Shown in pieces: positions 51,919 through 62,410 of a stretch of DNA of 64,000 nucleotides (its first letter is position 1; each line of letters begins with the position of its first letter). The notes beneath the pieces were generated by a model. That model did no database searches. It was not told where the DNA came from and was given only the letters and a program-made list of their open reading frames with translations. The DNA is from Corynebacterium kroppenstedtii (GTDB taxonomy: Bacteria > Actinomycetota > Actinomycetes > Mycobacteriales > Mycobacteriaceae), in NCBI RefSeq assembly GCF_016894245.1, contig NZ_CP069792.1:1984001-2048000 (forward strand), written 5' to 3'. Position numbers and translations under genes: made by a program.

Positions 51919-52878
51919 ATGAGTATGCCTGACTCTGCGCGTTCTTCGAGTACAGCTGCCACGGATATCACCCCAGCAAACGGCATCTCGTCAGAGGACC
52001 AAAGCCCACACCATGTGGCCGAGAATTCGCTGGTCCTCATCACTGGCATGTCTGGAGGAGGCCGGCAATCGGCAGCGAACGTCCTAGAAGAAATGGGATG
52101 GTATGTTGCCGATAATCTGCCACCAGAGCTCATCATGCGCATGGTTGAGCTCTCTTTCTCTCCCGACTCGCCGATCGAGCGCCTAGCTATCGTCACTGAT
52201 GTGCGGTCGCGCGACTTTGCAGGGTCACTCGGGGACGTATTGTCGTCGTTGGAAGAGGATGGCCGACGGCCGATCATCATGTTTTTAGACGCAGACGATG
52301 AGACGCTCATTAAGCGGTTTGATACAGTCCGCCGCAAGCATCCGCTCCAGGGCACCGATACCCTTCACATGGGGATTGCGCGTGAGCGTGAGGTGTTGGA
52401 GGACATTCGTGATCAAGCCGACATAGTTATTGATACGACCAATTTTTCCGTCCATGACTTGCGTCGAGAAATTGAGCGCTGTTTTGATGCGCTCGATTCC
52501 AATGTCCAGCATGTCACTATTCAGTCGTTCGGTTTTAAGCATGGGATCCCTCGGGATGCCGATATCGTTCTCGACGTCCGTTTCCTCCCCAATCCGTATT
52601 GGGTTCCTCATCTACGGGAGTTCCGGGGGACTGATCATGAAGTCGCTGATTATGTCCTTAGCCATGAAAATGTTGACCGTTTCATAAATTCATTTGTGGA
52701 CATGTTTAACGTTATGCAGGAAGGCTACAAACAAGAGGGGAAGAGCTTTACGACGGTGGCTATCGGATGCACCGGGGGCCACCATCGTAGCGTTGCCGTA
52801 GCAGAGGAGATTGCCCGACGCTTACGTGCTCAAGGTGACGATGTCACCGTGACGCATCGAGACTTTGACCGCGAATAG
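51919..52878 (+). CDS. rapZ: RNase adapter protein RapZ (YvcJ family P-loop ATPase)
   Basis: A 319-residue nucleotide-binding protein. The P-loop is GMSGGGRQSA near residue 45, with Arg in place of Lys as in actinobacterial members. FGFKHGIPRDADIVLDVRFLPNP and GCTGGHHRSVAVAE are diagnostic. In E. coli RapZ controls glmS through small RNAs; its role in Corynebacterium is not settled. The first 35 residues are a hydrophilic extension. ATG 51919 is five bases after uvrC and has only a weak ribosome binding site. Confidence 0.93.
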   Translation: MSMPDSARSSSTAATDITPANGISSEDQSPHHVAENSLVLITGMSGGGRQSAANVLEEMGWYVADNLPPELIMRMVELSFSPDSPIERLAIVTDVRSRDFAGSLGDVLSSLEEDGRRPIIMFLDADDETLIKRFDTVRRKHPLQGTDTLHMGIAREREVLEDIRDQADIVIDTTNFSVHDLRREIERCFDALDSNVQHVTIQSFGFKHGIPRDADIVLDVRFLPNPYWVPHLREFRGTDHEVADYVLSHENVDRFINSFVDMFNVMQEGYKQEGKSFTTVAIGCTGGHHRSVAVAEEIARRLRAQGDDVTVTHRDFDRE

Positions 52879-52985
52879 GCTGCTCTGTTGGTCCTGCGCA
52901 ATGGTTGAAAACTAACCGGACCAGAGCTGCAAGTATGGCCCGTGATTTTATAAGACCGAGTAATCATTATTGGAATTGAGTTTGT

Positions 52986-54074
52986 ATGAATACTGCTTCT
53001 CCTCATACATCGACGAGCGGCGAACCCCTAATTCACGCTAATAAGGATGAGTCGTCTAGCGACGGGTCTTCTGCACGCACGCCTGCGACGCAGCTATCCC
53101 ATATCGCTCGGATGGCTTGTTTAGGTGGTGGACACGGACTCTTCGCGACCCTCCGGGCAGCACGTACATTGTCTGATGATGTCTCGGCTATCGTCACTGT
53201 GGCGGATGATGGTGGATCGTCAGGGCGTCTGCGTAAGGAATTCAATTCCATTCCACCTGGCGACTTACGGATGGCTTTAGCAGCGTTAGCAGCCGATGAT
53301 CCCGAGGGTCGCTTATGGGAAAGCGTCCTCCAGCACCGGTTTGGAGGACGCGGTGCTTTGGCTGGTCATGCGGTAGGAAACCTCATCATCCAAGGGCTTA
53401 TCGACGTGATGGGGGATGAGGTTGAGGCTTTAGCTGAGGTAGCGAAGCTCATGCGCATCCGTGGTCGTGTGCTTCCGATGAGTCCAGAACCACTCGATAT
53501 CGAGGCTGAGGTAGCTGGGTTGGAGGACGATCCGAGGGTTGTGTCTCCGGTGCGCGGGCAGGTTGCCGTGGCTACAACACCGGGCCAAGTCCGACGCGTG
53601 AAGTTGATCCCAGAGAATCCGCCGAGCAGCGCGGCTGTCATCGAGGCGATCATGAACGCAGACGTCGTGACATTAGGTCCGGGGTCCTGGTTTTCGTCAG
53701 TGGTTCCTCACATTTTGGTTCCCGACGTTGTGAAAGCCCTGCAGGAGACTCACGCTCATAAGGTTGTCGTCGTTAATTTAGTTGCGGAACCAGGGGAGAC
53801 CCCGGGTTTCACCGTTGAGCGGCACCTCCACATGCTCCAACAGCATTGTCAGGATCTTTCGCTCGATACGGTGATTGTCGACGAGCATTCAGTGACAGGA
53901 ACACGAGAGCGGATGCACCTGAGCCGCGCTGCCGCGAATTTCGGTGCTGAACTAACCATTGGCGATGTCCGCCATGATGATGAACAAGGGCGGTGGCTGA
54001 GCACACATTCTCCAAGAAAATTGGCCCGCGTGCTGTCTGAGGTGTATTCGGCAGCTCAGGAACAAAATCGGTAA
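52986..54074 (+). CDS. yvcK: gluconeogenesis factor YvcK/CofD-like protein
   Basis: A 362-residue protein of the CofD/UPF0052 family. CLGGGHGLFATLRA binds a nucleotide sugar in relatives, with VTVADDGGSSGRLRKEF and PPGDLRMALAAL conserved. In Bacillus and mycobacteria YvcK/CuvA affects carbon use and cell wall synthesis. About 40 residues before the core are hydrophilic; the ATG lacks a good ribosome binding site, so the start could be internal. It sits in the standard rapZ-yvcK-whiA trio. Confidence 0.92.
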   Translation: MNTASPHTSTSGEPLIHANKDESSSDGSSARTPATQLSHIARMACLGGGHGLFATLRAARTLSDDVSAIVTVADDGGSSGRLRKEFNSIPPGDLRMALAALAADDPEGRLWESVLQHRFGGRGALAGHAVGNLIIQGLIDVMGDEVEALAEVAKLMRIRGRVLPMSPEPLDIEAEVAGLEDDPRVVSPVRGQVAVATTPGQVRRVKLIPENPPSSAAVIEAIMNADVVTLGPGSWFSSVVPHILVPDVVKALQETHAHKVVVVNLVAEPGETPGFTVERHLHMLQQHCQDLSLDTVIVDEHSVTGTRERMHLSRAAANFGAELTIGDVRHDDEQGRWLSTHSPRKLARVLSEVYSAAQEQNR

Positions 54075-54089
54075 GGAGAACCAAATAGC

Positions 54090-55094
54090 GTGGGTTTAAC
54101 AGCCGATATTAAAGCCGAAATAGCCAGTACCACGGTCACAGCATCTAATGCTCGACGGTCCGAAGTCGGCGCGATGATACGCTTTGCCGGCAAGCTTCGA
54201 CTGGGTGACAATAATCCTGGTCGATCGCCGGAGTCATTGGTGGTCTCACTGGACGTAGATTCTTCCGACATCGCAGAGCGGGCGCGTCAACACATTGTCG
54301 ATCTCTACGACATTCACGCTGTCGTGTCGGATCGTACGCAATCCTCGAAGAAACCTTTGTTTGAGGTTGAATGGAACCGTCGGGGCGAGGGGTTGGAGGT
54401 TGCGCGACGTCTTGGCCTTTTGGATAGGGCTGGTCGTCCTGTCCGGGGACTTCCACCGCGAATTGTGCACGGTACAGCTGTCGATTGCGAAGCAGCGTGG
54501 CGTGGTGCGTTCTTGGTTCGGGGATCAGTAACGGAGCCGGGCCGGGCATCAGCGCTCGAAGTGATCGCCCCGCAAACAGCGGCCGCAATCGGTTTGATTG
54601 GCTGTGCACGTCGACTAGGTATTGCCGCGAAAAACCGTGAAGTCCGTGGGGCAGAGCGTGTTCAGATTCGTGAAGGCGACGCTATAGGTGCGGTGTTAAG
54701 TCGTATGGGGGCCCATCGCACGCGAATCGAATGGGACGAGCAGCGCAAACGTCGCGAAGCCCATACATCGACGAATCGCTTGGCAAATTTCGATGACGCC
54801 AATTTGCGACGCTCGGCCCGCGCTGCTGCCGCTGCTGCGGCCCGAGTTCAGCGCGCTACTGAGCTTCTGGGGGATGATATCCCTGAGCACCTTGCAGCTG
54901 CTGGGCGGTTGCGTACAGAGCACCGTCATTCGTCGCTCGAAGAACTCGGTGAACTAGCTGATCCGCCGATCAGCAAAGACGCCATTGCGGGACGTATTCG
55001 ACGGTTGCTGTCTTTGGCAGACAGACGGGCTGCTGAATTGGGAGTGCCCGATACTTTTTCTGCCGTAACAAGTGACCTTTTCGACGAGGATTAG
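54090..55094 (+). CDS. whiA: WhiA sporulation/cell-division transcription regulator
   Basis: A 334-residue WhiA. The N-terminal LAGLIDADG-like domain (GAMIRFAGKLRL, FLVRGSVTEPGRA) has lost nuclease residues, and the C-terminal HTH has LEELGELADPPISKDAIAGRIRRLL. In Streptomyces it acts with WhiB on ftsZ and division genes; here division control is the likely role. GTG with AAGGAG upstream. It is separated from gap by 240 bases. Confidence 0.95.
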   Translation: MGLTADIKAEIASTTVTASNARRSEVGAMIRFAGKLRLGDNNPGRSPESLVVSLDVDSSDIAERARQHIVDLYDIHAVVSDRTQSSKKPLFEVEWNRRGEGLEVARRLGLLDRAGRPVRGLPPRIVHGTAVDCEAAWRGAFLVRGSVTEPGRASALEVIAPQTAAAIGLIGCARRLGIAAKNREVRGAERVQIREGDAIGAVLSRMGAHRTRIEWDEQRKRREAHTSTNRLANFDDANLRRSARAAAAAAARVQRATELLGDDIPEHLAAAGRLRTEHRHSSLEELGELADPPISKDAIAGRIRRLLSLADRRAAELGVPDTFSAVTSDLFDED

Positions 55095-55321
55095 TCGTGC
55101 CACTGGCGTCTTTGTGCGGTTAGAGCTCAGTCTTTGAGCACCAAATGTGCGTTCGTGTCCGTTTCGTGGGATGAAATGTCCGTTTATACAAAAGTGTTGT
55201 TTGTCTCATTCTGCTCTGACTGCTGCATATATCTCAGTTCAGCTGTAAAGTAGTCAGTGCAGGGACGGAAAGGCTATACGAAGATCGCCTGATGACGTCC
55301 TTAACCTAGACAGCTACATAG

Positions 55322-56341
<1,020 letters not shown>

Positions 56342-56367
56342 TCCTCCGCTCGCCCGAGTGATCTAGC

Positions 56368-56410
56368 GGGCCGGGGGCTGTGCCACGGCACGCCGTCGGC
56401 CCGTCTTTTT
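56368..56410 (+). terminator. intrinsic-terminator-like hairpin between gap and pgk
   Basis: GGGCCG (56368-56373) pairs with CGGCCC (56397-56402); inside, GTGC and GCAC form a second stem. The run GTCTTTTT (56403-56410) follows directly. It lies 27 bases after gap and 30 before pgk, and both genes are in the same direction. Confidence 0.8.
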
Positions 56411-56440
56411 ATATATCAATAGAACTAACGAGGAGTTGTT

Positions 56441-57652
56441 ATGGCAGTAAAGAAACTCGCTGACTTGCTCAAGGAAGGTGTCGAGGGACGTCACGTCCTC
56501 GTACGCGCAGATCTCAATGTTCCGCTCAAGGACAAGGTCATCACTGACCCTGGTCGCATCGATGCATCTCTCCCGACGATCAAAGCTCTTACTGAAGCAG
56601 GAGCACGCGTGATCGTTGCGGCTCACTTAGGACGGCCCAAGTCACCGCAAGACACTCAATTCTCATTGGCACCTGTTGCTGAGGCTCTGTCTCAGCGCTT
56701 AGATCAGTATGTTGCACTGGCTTCGGATGTTTCCGGCGAAGACGCCCACGAACGTGCCAACGGTCTCAATGATGGCGATGTCCTGCTCCTCGAAAACGTT
56801 CGCTTCGATCCTCGTGAGAAGAGCAAAGATGACGCCGAGCGGGAGGAATTGGCATCTGAGCTCGCAGCTCTGACGGGTGATAATGGTGCTTTCGTCTCTG
56901 ACGGCTTCGGCGTTGTCCACCGGAAGCAAGCTTCCGTCTACGACGTTGCCAAGAAACTACCGGCCTACGTTGGCTACCTCGTTGAGAGGGAACTTGAGCA
57001 GCTCTCGAAGTGTACGGATGATCCTCAGCATCCCTACGCAGTCTGCCTCGGCGGATCAAAGGTTTCCGACAAGCTTGGAGTTATTAAAGCACTAGCACCG
57101 AAAGTGGACACCCTCATTATCGGTGGCGGAATGTGCTACACGTTCCTCAAGGCTAAAGGCTACGGTGTCGGCGATTCACTACTCGAAGAGTCCATGATCG
57201 ACGAGTGCAAGAATCTGCTTTCTGAATACTCGGACAAGATCGTGTTGCCGTCAGACATCGTCGTCGGCAAGGAATTTAATGCGGATACTGAGCACAAGAC
57301 GGTATCTGCCGATGGTATTGAGAACGGCTGGATGGGCCTGGATACTGGTGCAGAGTCGGTTAAGACCTTCGGCGAGCGTCTGAACGGAGCCAAGACCATT
57401 TTCTGGAATGGCCCAGTGGGTGTGTTCGAGTTCGAAGCATTCGCACATGGCACCAAGGGGTTGGCTGAAGCCATTGCAGAGGCGACCAAAAACGGAGCGT
57501 TCTCCGTAATTGGTGGTGGCGATTCCGCCTCGGCCGTCCGCAACCTCGGTTTTGCTGATGAAGCGTTCTCTCACATTTCTACCGGTGGCGGGGCTTCACT
57601 TGAGCTCATCGAGGGCAAGACCCTTCCGGGGGTTGCGGTACTCGACCGCTAA
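56441..57652 (+). CDS. pgk: phosphoglycerate kinase
   Basis: A 403-residue kinase (1,3-bisphosphoglycerate plus ADP to 3-phosphoglycerate and ATP). [11 protein letters not shown] is the N-terminal substrate region, and [20 protein letters not shown] and the C-terminal GGGDSASAV nucleotide loop follow. GAGGAG lies 7 bases before ATG. It is the middle gene of gap-pgk-tpiA. Confidence 0.97.
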   Translation: MAVKKLADLLKEGVEGRHVLVRADLNVPLKDKVITDPGRIDASLPTIKALTEAGARVIVAAHLGRPKSPQDTQFSLAPVAEALSQRLDQYVALASDVSGEDAHERANGLNDGDVLLLENVRFDPREKSKDDAEREELASELAALTGDNGAFVSDGFGVVHRKQASVYDVAKKLPAYVGYLVERELEQLSKCTDDPQHPYAVCLGGSKVSDKLGVIKALAPKVDTLIIGGGMCYTFLKAKGYGVGDSLLEESMIDECKNLLSEYSDKIVLPSDIVVGKEFNADTEHKTVSADGIENGWMGLDTGAESVKTFGERLNGAKTIFWNGPVGVFEFEAFAHGTKGLAEAIAEATKNGAFSVIGGGDSASAVRNLGFADEAFSHISTGGGASLELIEGKTLPGVAVLDR

Positions 57653-57681
57653 GCACTCGACTGCCAGGCGAATTTTCTATT

Positions 57682-57722
57682 CCCCGGTTAACGTCACCGT
57701 TGACCCGGGGCTCACCTTTTTT
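57682..57722 (+). terminator. terminator-like hairpin between pgk and tpiA
   Basis: CCCCGGTTAACG (57682-57693) pairs with CGTTGA and CCGGGG (57698-57710) across one bulged C, giving 12 pairs with a 4-base loop. A run of six T (57717-57722) starts six bases after the stem. It lies 16 bases before the tpiA start codon, so it may act on transcription, mRNA stability or translation. Confidence 0.65.
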
Positions 57723-57737
57723 ACGAAAGGACTGTTC

Positions 57738-58520
57738 ATGGCTCGTAAACCACTCATTGCTGGTAACTGGAAAATGAACCTCAACCATCTTGAGGCCATC
57801 TCCGTGGTACAGAAACTCGCTTTTGCACTCCCCAAGGACTACTACGACAAGGTCGATGTCGCGGTAATCCCTCCGTTCACAGATATTCGTTCGGTGCAAA
57901 CGTTAGTGGATGGGGATAAGCTGCGCGTCACCTATGGTGCTCAAGACATCTCAACACACGATTCCGGTGCGTACACCGGTGAAATCGCTCCGTCGATGCT
58001 GTCCAAGTTGGGATGCTCGTGGGTTATCGTGGGACACTCAGAGCGCCGAGACTATCACTCCGAGACCAACGAGATCGTTGCTGCAAAAGCCAAGAAGGCT
58101 CTCGACGCCGGTATGACCCCTATTGTTTGTGTCGGTGAGTCCCTGGACGTTCGCGAGGCGGGCAAACACGTCTCCTTCGTCGTCGACCAGGTCAAGGAGT
58201 CACTTGCCGGGTTGAGCAAGGATGAAATCGCGAAGTCTGTCATCGCGTATGAACCCATCTGGGCTATCGGAACAGGTAAAACAGCATCTGCTTCGGATGC
58301 ACAAGAAGTGTGCCATGCTATTCGTGGTGCGCTTGCCGAGCTGACAGATGACGAAACGGCGTCGTCAATTCGAGTCTTGTATGGCGGTTCCATGAAGACG
58401 GGCAATGTTTCTGAACTGATTGCTGAACAAGATATTGACGGCGGGCTTGTTGGCGGTGCTTCACTCGATGGTGAGGACTTCGCCAAGCTCTCTGCCATGG
58501 CTGCAGACGGTAGCGTCTAA
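57738..58520 (+). CDS. tpiA: triosephosphate isomerase
   Basis: A 260-residue TIM barrel. AGNWKMNLN has the catalytic Lys, VGHSERR the catalytic His near residue 100, and [12 protein letters not shown] the catalytic Glu near 171; YGGSMKTGN and GGLVGGASL bind phosphate. The start is ATG 57738 behind GAAAGGA; the frame upstream is open into pgk without similarity. A stem without a T-run (CCGCCT 58529-58534 with AGGCGG 58560-58565) follows the gene. Confidence 0.97.
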   Translation: MARKPLIAGNWKMNLNHLEAISVVQKLAFALPKDYYDKVDVAVIPPFTDIRSVQTLVDGDKLRVTYGAQDISTHDSGAYTGEIAPSMLSKLGCSWVIVGHSERRDYHSETNEIVAAKAKKALDAGMTPIVCVGESLDVREAGKHVSFVVDQVKESLAGLSKDEIAKSVIAYEPIWAIGTGKTASASDAQEVCHAIRGALAELTDDETASSIRVLYGGSMKTGNVSELIAEQDIDGGLVGGASLDGEDFAKLSAMAADGSV

Positions 58521-58606
58521 GGTCTCATCCGCCTATGTGGAGCGACGTAGCTCCGGGCCAGGCGGGTCACGGCGCGAGTGTTAGTTAGTGCTCATGCTAG
58601 TTAGCA

Positions 58607-59614
58607 CTAGTGCGCCGAATGAATGAGCCGGTGTGCTCCTCGTAAGTTGTCGACACTCACCCAATCAAGTCCGGCATTGAGGAGCCACCGGCTTACTCGC
58701 GCATGGTGGGCGTAGGGCCATGTTGGGATGCCCCATAACCGTGCCTGCCGCCCTTGCTTGTGTACAGAGGAGACGAACTCCCTCACTGCAGCTTCTTCCG
58801 ATGCCGCGATAGTGCGAAAACCACGCCATGCTGACAAGTGCGTGAAATCAGTACTCACCATGGGCATCAGCCATGTTGGGGGACAGGCAGCCAAATCTTC
58901 CGGACGACCATCGAGGAATACCCGACGATGACGGTCTTTTGTCGGTGGTTGTGTCCACCATTCATCAGCAGCCCTCAAGCTATTTCCTGTCGCAATCAAA
59001 GTCAGACGTCGGGGGATAAATTCTTCCCCAGTCCATTCACTCAACACATCCTCATAGCGGGACGCGATAGCTTCGAGTTGTTTTAACGCAGGGAGCCCAG
59101 CCGATTTGATATCAACGTGGACATAAACAGGTTCCTCATTACCTGGCTGCGACGGTGCGAAGGCACTGCTGACGTCATTGGCACCGGTGGGGAAGAGGGG
59201 CCCCAGTCGCGCCATTGTGGCGAGTGGTTCGAGATAATCCCTTTCTAAATCCAGACCACGACTCTTTTCTAAAACACTATGGCCCAGAAGAAAACGCCCT
59301 CGATAAAGGGTGGCATCAGCCTCCACTGAGGCAAAGCCGCGGAGTAAGGCCTCGCGGAGAGGGAAACGATGGGAACTGTCATTATGCGCATGCACATGAG
59401 GGAGGCGCTCTGGAAGATCCGCCGGTTTAAGCGGAACCAGGTAGCCGAGAGCAGCTCGTAGTCCAGGCGGGATAAAAGGGAGTACACCTACCACCCGTTG
59501 CAGATGGAAACGGCGAATGAGTCCATCGGCAATGGCGTGGACGGTTACTCCAACCCCCTGAGCTGCAGCATGAAAGTGGTCCGTCAGAGAGAGTAGACGA
59601 GCTCGAGTTCTCAC
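58607..59614 (-). CDS. AIM6-like PLC/GDPD-type phosphodiesterase
   Basis: A 335-residue protein with a PLC-like phosphodiesterase TIM barrel, nearest to the AIM6 group. VHAHND at residues 74-79 (paired His with Asn/Asp), SVEAD at 96-100 and GHS at 111-113 are the usual active-site and metal residues; VDIKSAG follows as a barrel strand. No signal peptide is clear; residues 40-62 are mildly hydrophobic. The substrate may be a glycerophosphodiester or phosphoinositide; neither is shown. The start is GTG. It lies alone, opposite to tpiA and secG, in the interval where C. glutamicum has ppc. Confidence 0.75.
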   Translation of the reverse strand: MRTRARLLSLTDHFHAAAQGVGVTVHAIADGLIRRFHLQRVVGVLPFIPPGLRAALGYLVPLKPADLPERLPHVHAHNDSSHRFPLREALLRGFASVEADATLYRGRFLLGHSVLEKSRGLDLERDYLEPLATMARLGPLFPTGANDVSSAFAPSQPGNEEPVYVHVDIKSAGLPALKQLEAIASRYEDVLSEWTGEEFIPRRLTLIATGNSLRAADEWWTQPPTKDRHRRVFLDGRPEDLAACPPTWLMPMVSTDFTHLSAWRGFRTIAASEEAAVREFVSSVHKQGRQARLWGIPTWPYAHHARVSRWLLNAGLDWVSVDNLRGAHRLIHSAH

Positions 59615-59709
59615 AATCCCTATTATGCCTTCCCGCGGCCGGGAACGAATCTCGTGGGCCTTATCTAACGCAATGCCGCTGCCTTACGTGACACATTGAG
59701 TGGGGCACG

Positions 59710-59738
59710 TTCACTCGCCAGCGCTAATACGTTACACT
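59710..59738 (+). promoter_or_regulatory. candidate promoter of secG
   Basis: TTCACT (59710-59715) and TACACT (59733-59738), 17 bases apart, each match the sigma-A consensus at 4 of 6 positions. They lie 55-83 bases before the secG ATG, in the divergent gap from the phosphodiesterase gene. Confidence 0.4.
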
Positions 59739-59792
59739 GGTGTGGTTATTAACGGTCGGTGACATTAATTCCTGATTGGAGCACCCACACCA

Positions 59793-60026
59793 ATGCATCT
59801 CGCGTTGCAAATCGTTTTGGTTGTGTTTAGCCTGCTCATGGGGCTGTTCGTCCTTTTGCACAAAGGCAAGGGCGGCGGATTGTCCAGCCTTTTTGGTGGC
59901 GGAATGCAATCAAATCTTTCAGGATCGACGGTTGCAGAGAAGAACCTCGACCGCATTACCATCGTCTGCGCAATTATCTGGTTAGCTGCAGTGATCGGTT
60001 TGAACCTACTTCAGGCGTACGGATAA
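59793..60026 (+). CDS. secG: preprotein translocase subunit SecG
   Basis: A 77-residue SecG with two membrane segments (about 2-21 and 51-71). The connecting loop LHKGKGGGLSSLFGGG is the conserved family feature. It works with SecY and SecE in protein export. GGAG is 11 bases before ATG. It is followed by a strong terminator and forms its own unit, unlike the usual ppc-secG arrangement. Confidence 0.95.
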   Translation: MHLALQIVLVVFSLLMGLFVLLHKGKGGGLSSLFGGGMQSNLSGSTVAEKNLDRITIVCAIIWLAAVIGLNLLQAYG

Positions 60027-60172
60027 TCATGGACATGTAACCATCCACATCCATCCCGGCCCTCACGAGCACTTGACGGACGTAATTTGGTGGTGGATGG
60101 GTCCTCGCGATAACAACAATCCCGCTACCAGTGAGGCCCTGCCGCGATTCACGCGAAGGGCCTACTAATTTT

Positions 60173-60237
60173 GCCGACGAACAACACAATCCTTATCCGG
60201 GCCGAATGAGGATGCGTTGTATTCGTCGGCTGTTTTT
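60173..60237 (+). terminator. intrinsic terminator after secG
   Basis: GCCGACGAA (60173-60181) pairs perfectly with TTCGTCGGC (60222-60230). Further inside, CAAC/GTTG and ATCCT/AGGAT extend the stem with small bulges. TGTTTTT (60231-60237) follows. It serves secG on the plus strand; on the minus strand no T-run follows the stem. Confidence 0.85.
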
Positions 60238-60242
60238 GTAGA

Positions 60243-61091
60243 TTATGACGATGAACGCCGCAGCTGAGATAGGGCAGGTGCATCAGCATAGACGGCAGTA
60301 TCTTCTTGCCCACGTGCGCCTGCAGCGGGCCACATGTCTGTATCGTCGCCAGAGACTGCGTGTCCGAGAGCCTCAGCTTTTCCTTCACCAGCGACGACAA
60401 ACCACACACGAGTCGATGAATTCAACGCGCGACGGGTGAGCGATAAACGAGTAGGCGGTGGCTTAGGGCAATCAGTTACGGATACAACGGTGTCATCACT
60501 CGTTAACTCAGGCGTATGGGGGAACAAGGAATTAATGTGCCCCTCTGGCCCCATACCTAAGAGGTGGATGTCGAATCCATCAGGAGCATACCTATTAATG
60601 GTGTCTGCGTATGACGTAGCAGCGTCCTCGAGCTCCGTCATGTCGACGTTTCCGCTGCGGGATCCTTCGGTCTCCCCATATGTACTTTCAGGTGATGGGG
60701 CAGGAATGCGATGGAGATTGTCCTGCGGGATATCGATCTGGCTGAATAGAGCCTCTATTGCTTGTTTGTCATTACGCTCCGGATGGTCTGCGGGCACCCA
60801 GCGCTCATCACCGAAGAACACGTGGACACGGTTCCAGTCAATACCCGCGTTGCCGGCTTCACTATCGATATACAGCTGGTGGAGCACCGCGATACCCGTG
60901 CTTCCACCCGTGACCACCAGCCGGGCGTAACCATCCGGGGTAACCCCGGTGGTGTTACTAGCGCCCTCACGTCCCTCCTGAATACTGACTATGACGTTTT
61001 CAACATCGCGTGCTGCTCGCATAGCCACTTCTGCTTGATCTGCACACGCGACGATGCGGACATCTGAATCGGAACTAGACTTTTCGCTCAT
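60243..61091 (-). CDS. pgl: 6-phosphogluconolactonase
   Basis: A 282-residue DevB/SOL-type lactonase, second step of the oxidative pentose phosphate pathway. VTGGSTGIAVLHQL, VHVFFGDERWVPADHPERN and LLGMGPEGHINSLFPH are the conserved substrate-binding blocks. I start at ATG 61091, with AAAGG 7 bases upstream; the frame is open a further 10 codons. A charged insertion near residue 130 follows the RIPAPSPES segment. It is the last gene of zwf-opcA-pgl. Confidence 0.94.
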   Translation of the reverse strand: MSEKSSSDSDVRIVACADQAEVAMRAARDVENVIVSIQEGREGASNTTGVTPDGYARLVVTGGSTGIAVLHQLYIDSEAGNAGIDWNRVHVFFGDERWVPADHPERNDKQAIEALFSQIDIPQDNLHRIPAPSPESTYGETEGSRSGNVDMTELEDAATSYADTINRYAPDGFDIHLLGMGPEGHINSLFPHTPELTSDDTVVSVTDCPKPPPTRLSLTRRALNSSTRVWFVVAGEGKAEALGHAVSGDDTDMWPAAGARGQEDTAVYADAPALSQLRRSSS

Positions 61092-61153
61092 CCATACGCC
61101 TTTCTTCTTGCGGTCTATCACACAACGATGGGGTTTATTGCACTGCCGACGAC

Positions 61154-62350
61154 CTATTCACGGTCTGCTTCGACATCACTGTCGTTCGCGTCGTCAGGTG
61201 CGTGCGACTCGTCTGAATCGAAAGCATCGACGCGGTGAACTCTGGATAGCCCTCGGAGAGCTTGTGCGTAGATGACATCGGGGTCAAGGTGACGCAACTC
61301 TTCCGCGAGGCAGTCAGCTGTTCCGCGTCGTGTGAGGGCAACGCGACTTTCACGGCCTGATCCTTCGCGTGTGATCGTCAGCGTATGTGCGCTAAAGGTG
61401 CGGAGGATCAAATCGCCACTATCTCGATGGATTGTCACGCTTTGCACGCCGATAGTGGGGCGCCCTTCGGAATCAAGAGGTACCTTGGGCGAGTCCGTGG
61501 ATTCACGGGTGACATTCATTCCTAAACGGTCCGCAAGCCATCCGCCGGCTATATCAACGCTCGGGTCTTCCGGTGGGCCAGCAATCGTCACTCCACGGAT
61601 AGGAGAAAACGGAGGCTGATCGAGTGCCGACGCTAAAATTCCACGCCACTGCGTTATACGTGACCAGGCAAGATCAGAGTCGCCGGGCGCATACGACGAT
61701 CGGCACCTAAAGATTCCGTCCTCAATACTTGACGATAGGGAGTCAGTAATTCGTCGGCCGGCAAGACGCCCGATCGGATCGGTCGCGGGGACCGGGGGAC
61801 GGCTGGCCGGCCACCACGCCACAATCGGAGTATCTGGCAACAAAATCGGCATCACAACGCTTGCGAGATGCTGACTAACAGCGCCATACAACTTCATGAC
61901 GACGACTTCAGCGGCACCAGCGTCGCCTCCCATGCGTATTTCGGCATCAACGCGCCCGCTGGACGTTACGTCATCTGTGGCACTTGACTGCGCGGTGTCC
62001 TCGTCGGACGTTCCGGGTTGCGGCGTGGTGGGCATCGCGTCGAGAGCACGCTCAAACTCTTCGAGATTCTCATAGTCTGCAAGCTCAGTCTGCGAATTGC
62101 CGTTGTCATCACTATCAGATTGGCTCGCGGTTGAGGAGGAATCATCCGTGAGCAACACGAGAATACGAGACGGATGCTCCTGTGAGGCTTCATTAGCCGC
62201 TGTAATAAACGTTTCGTAATCGTCGTTAATTGACGCGACGATGATCAAAGTGAGCACACGGCCGGTCGTGACTTCGCCACCCGACTCACGGACGGTAACG
62301 AGGCGTTTAGAGATGTCGCGGGTTGTTGTATTGGGGAGGTTAATGATCAT
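61154..62350 (-). CDS. opcA: glucose-6-phosphate dehydrogenase assembly protein OpcA
   Basis: A 398-residue OpcA, which in corynebacteria is needed for full Zwf activity. MIINLPNTTTRDI is the family N-terminus; RMGGDAGAAEVVVMKLYG and PDTPIVAWWPASRP are conserved. Between the two, residues about 71-132 are a Ser/Asp/Thr-rich insertion of some 60 residues that splits the domain. The C-terminal 25 residues are acidic. It lies 60 bases after zwf and 62 before pgl, all on the minus strand. Confidence 0.94.
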   Translation of the reverse strand: MIINLPNTTTRDISKRLVTVRESGGEVTTGRVLTLIIVASINDDYETFITAANEASQEHPSRILVLLTDDSSSTASQSDSDDNGNSQTELADYENLEEFERALDAMPTTPQPGTSDEDTAQSSATDDVTSSGRVDAEIRMGGDAGAAEVVVMKLYGAVSQHLASVVMPILLPDTPIVAWWPASRPPVPATDPIGRLAGRRITDSLSSSIEDGIFRCRSSYAPGDSDLAWSRITQWRGILASALDQPPFSPIRGVTIAGPPEDPSVDIAGGWLADRLGMNVTRESTDSPKVPLDSEGRPTIGVQSVTIHRDSGDLILRTFSAHTLTITREGSGRESRVALTRRGTADCLAEELRHLDPDVIYAQALRGLSRVHRVDAFDSDESHAPDDANDSDVEADRE

Positions 62351-62410
62351 GCGTCGGTTTTCTCATTCCCTGAAAATGTGCGTGTGATGTGAGGACGAGC
62401 GGTGATAGTT

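Noticed and set aside
58586..58609. TAGTGCT/AGCACTA inverted repeat at the 3' end of the phosphodiesterase gene as a terminator
   Set aside because: No T-run follows on either strand and the loop is 10 bases. It may help end transcription between convergent genes, but this is not supported.
60334..60930. 198-codon plus-strand frame opposite pgl
   Set aside because: The minus-strand frame encodes a clear 6-phosphogluconolactonase; the plus-strand product shows no motif.
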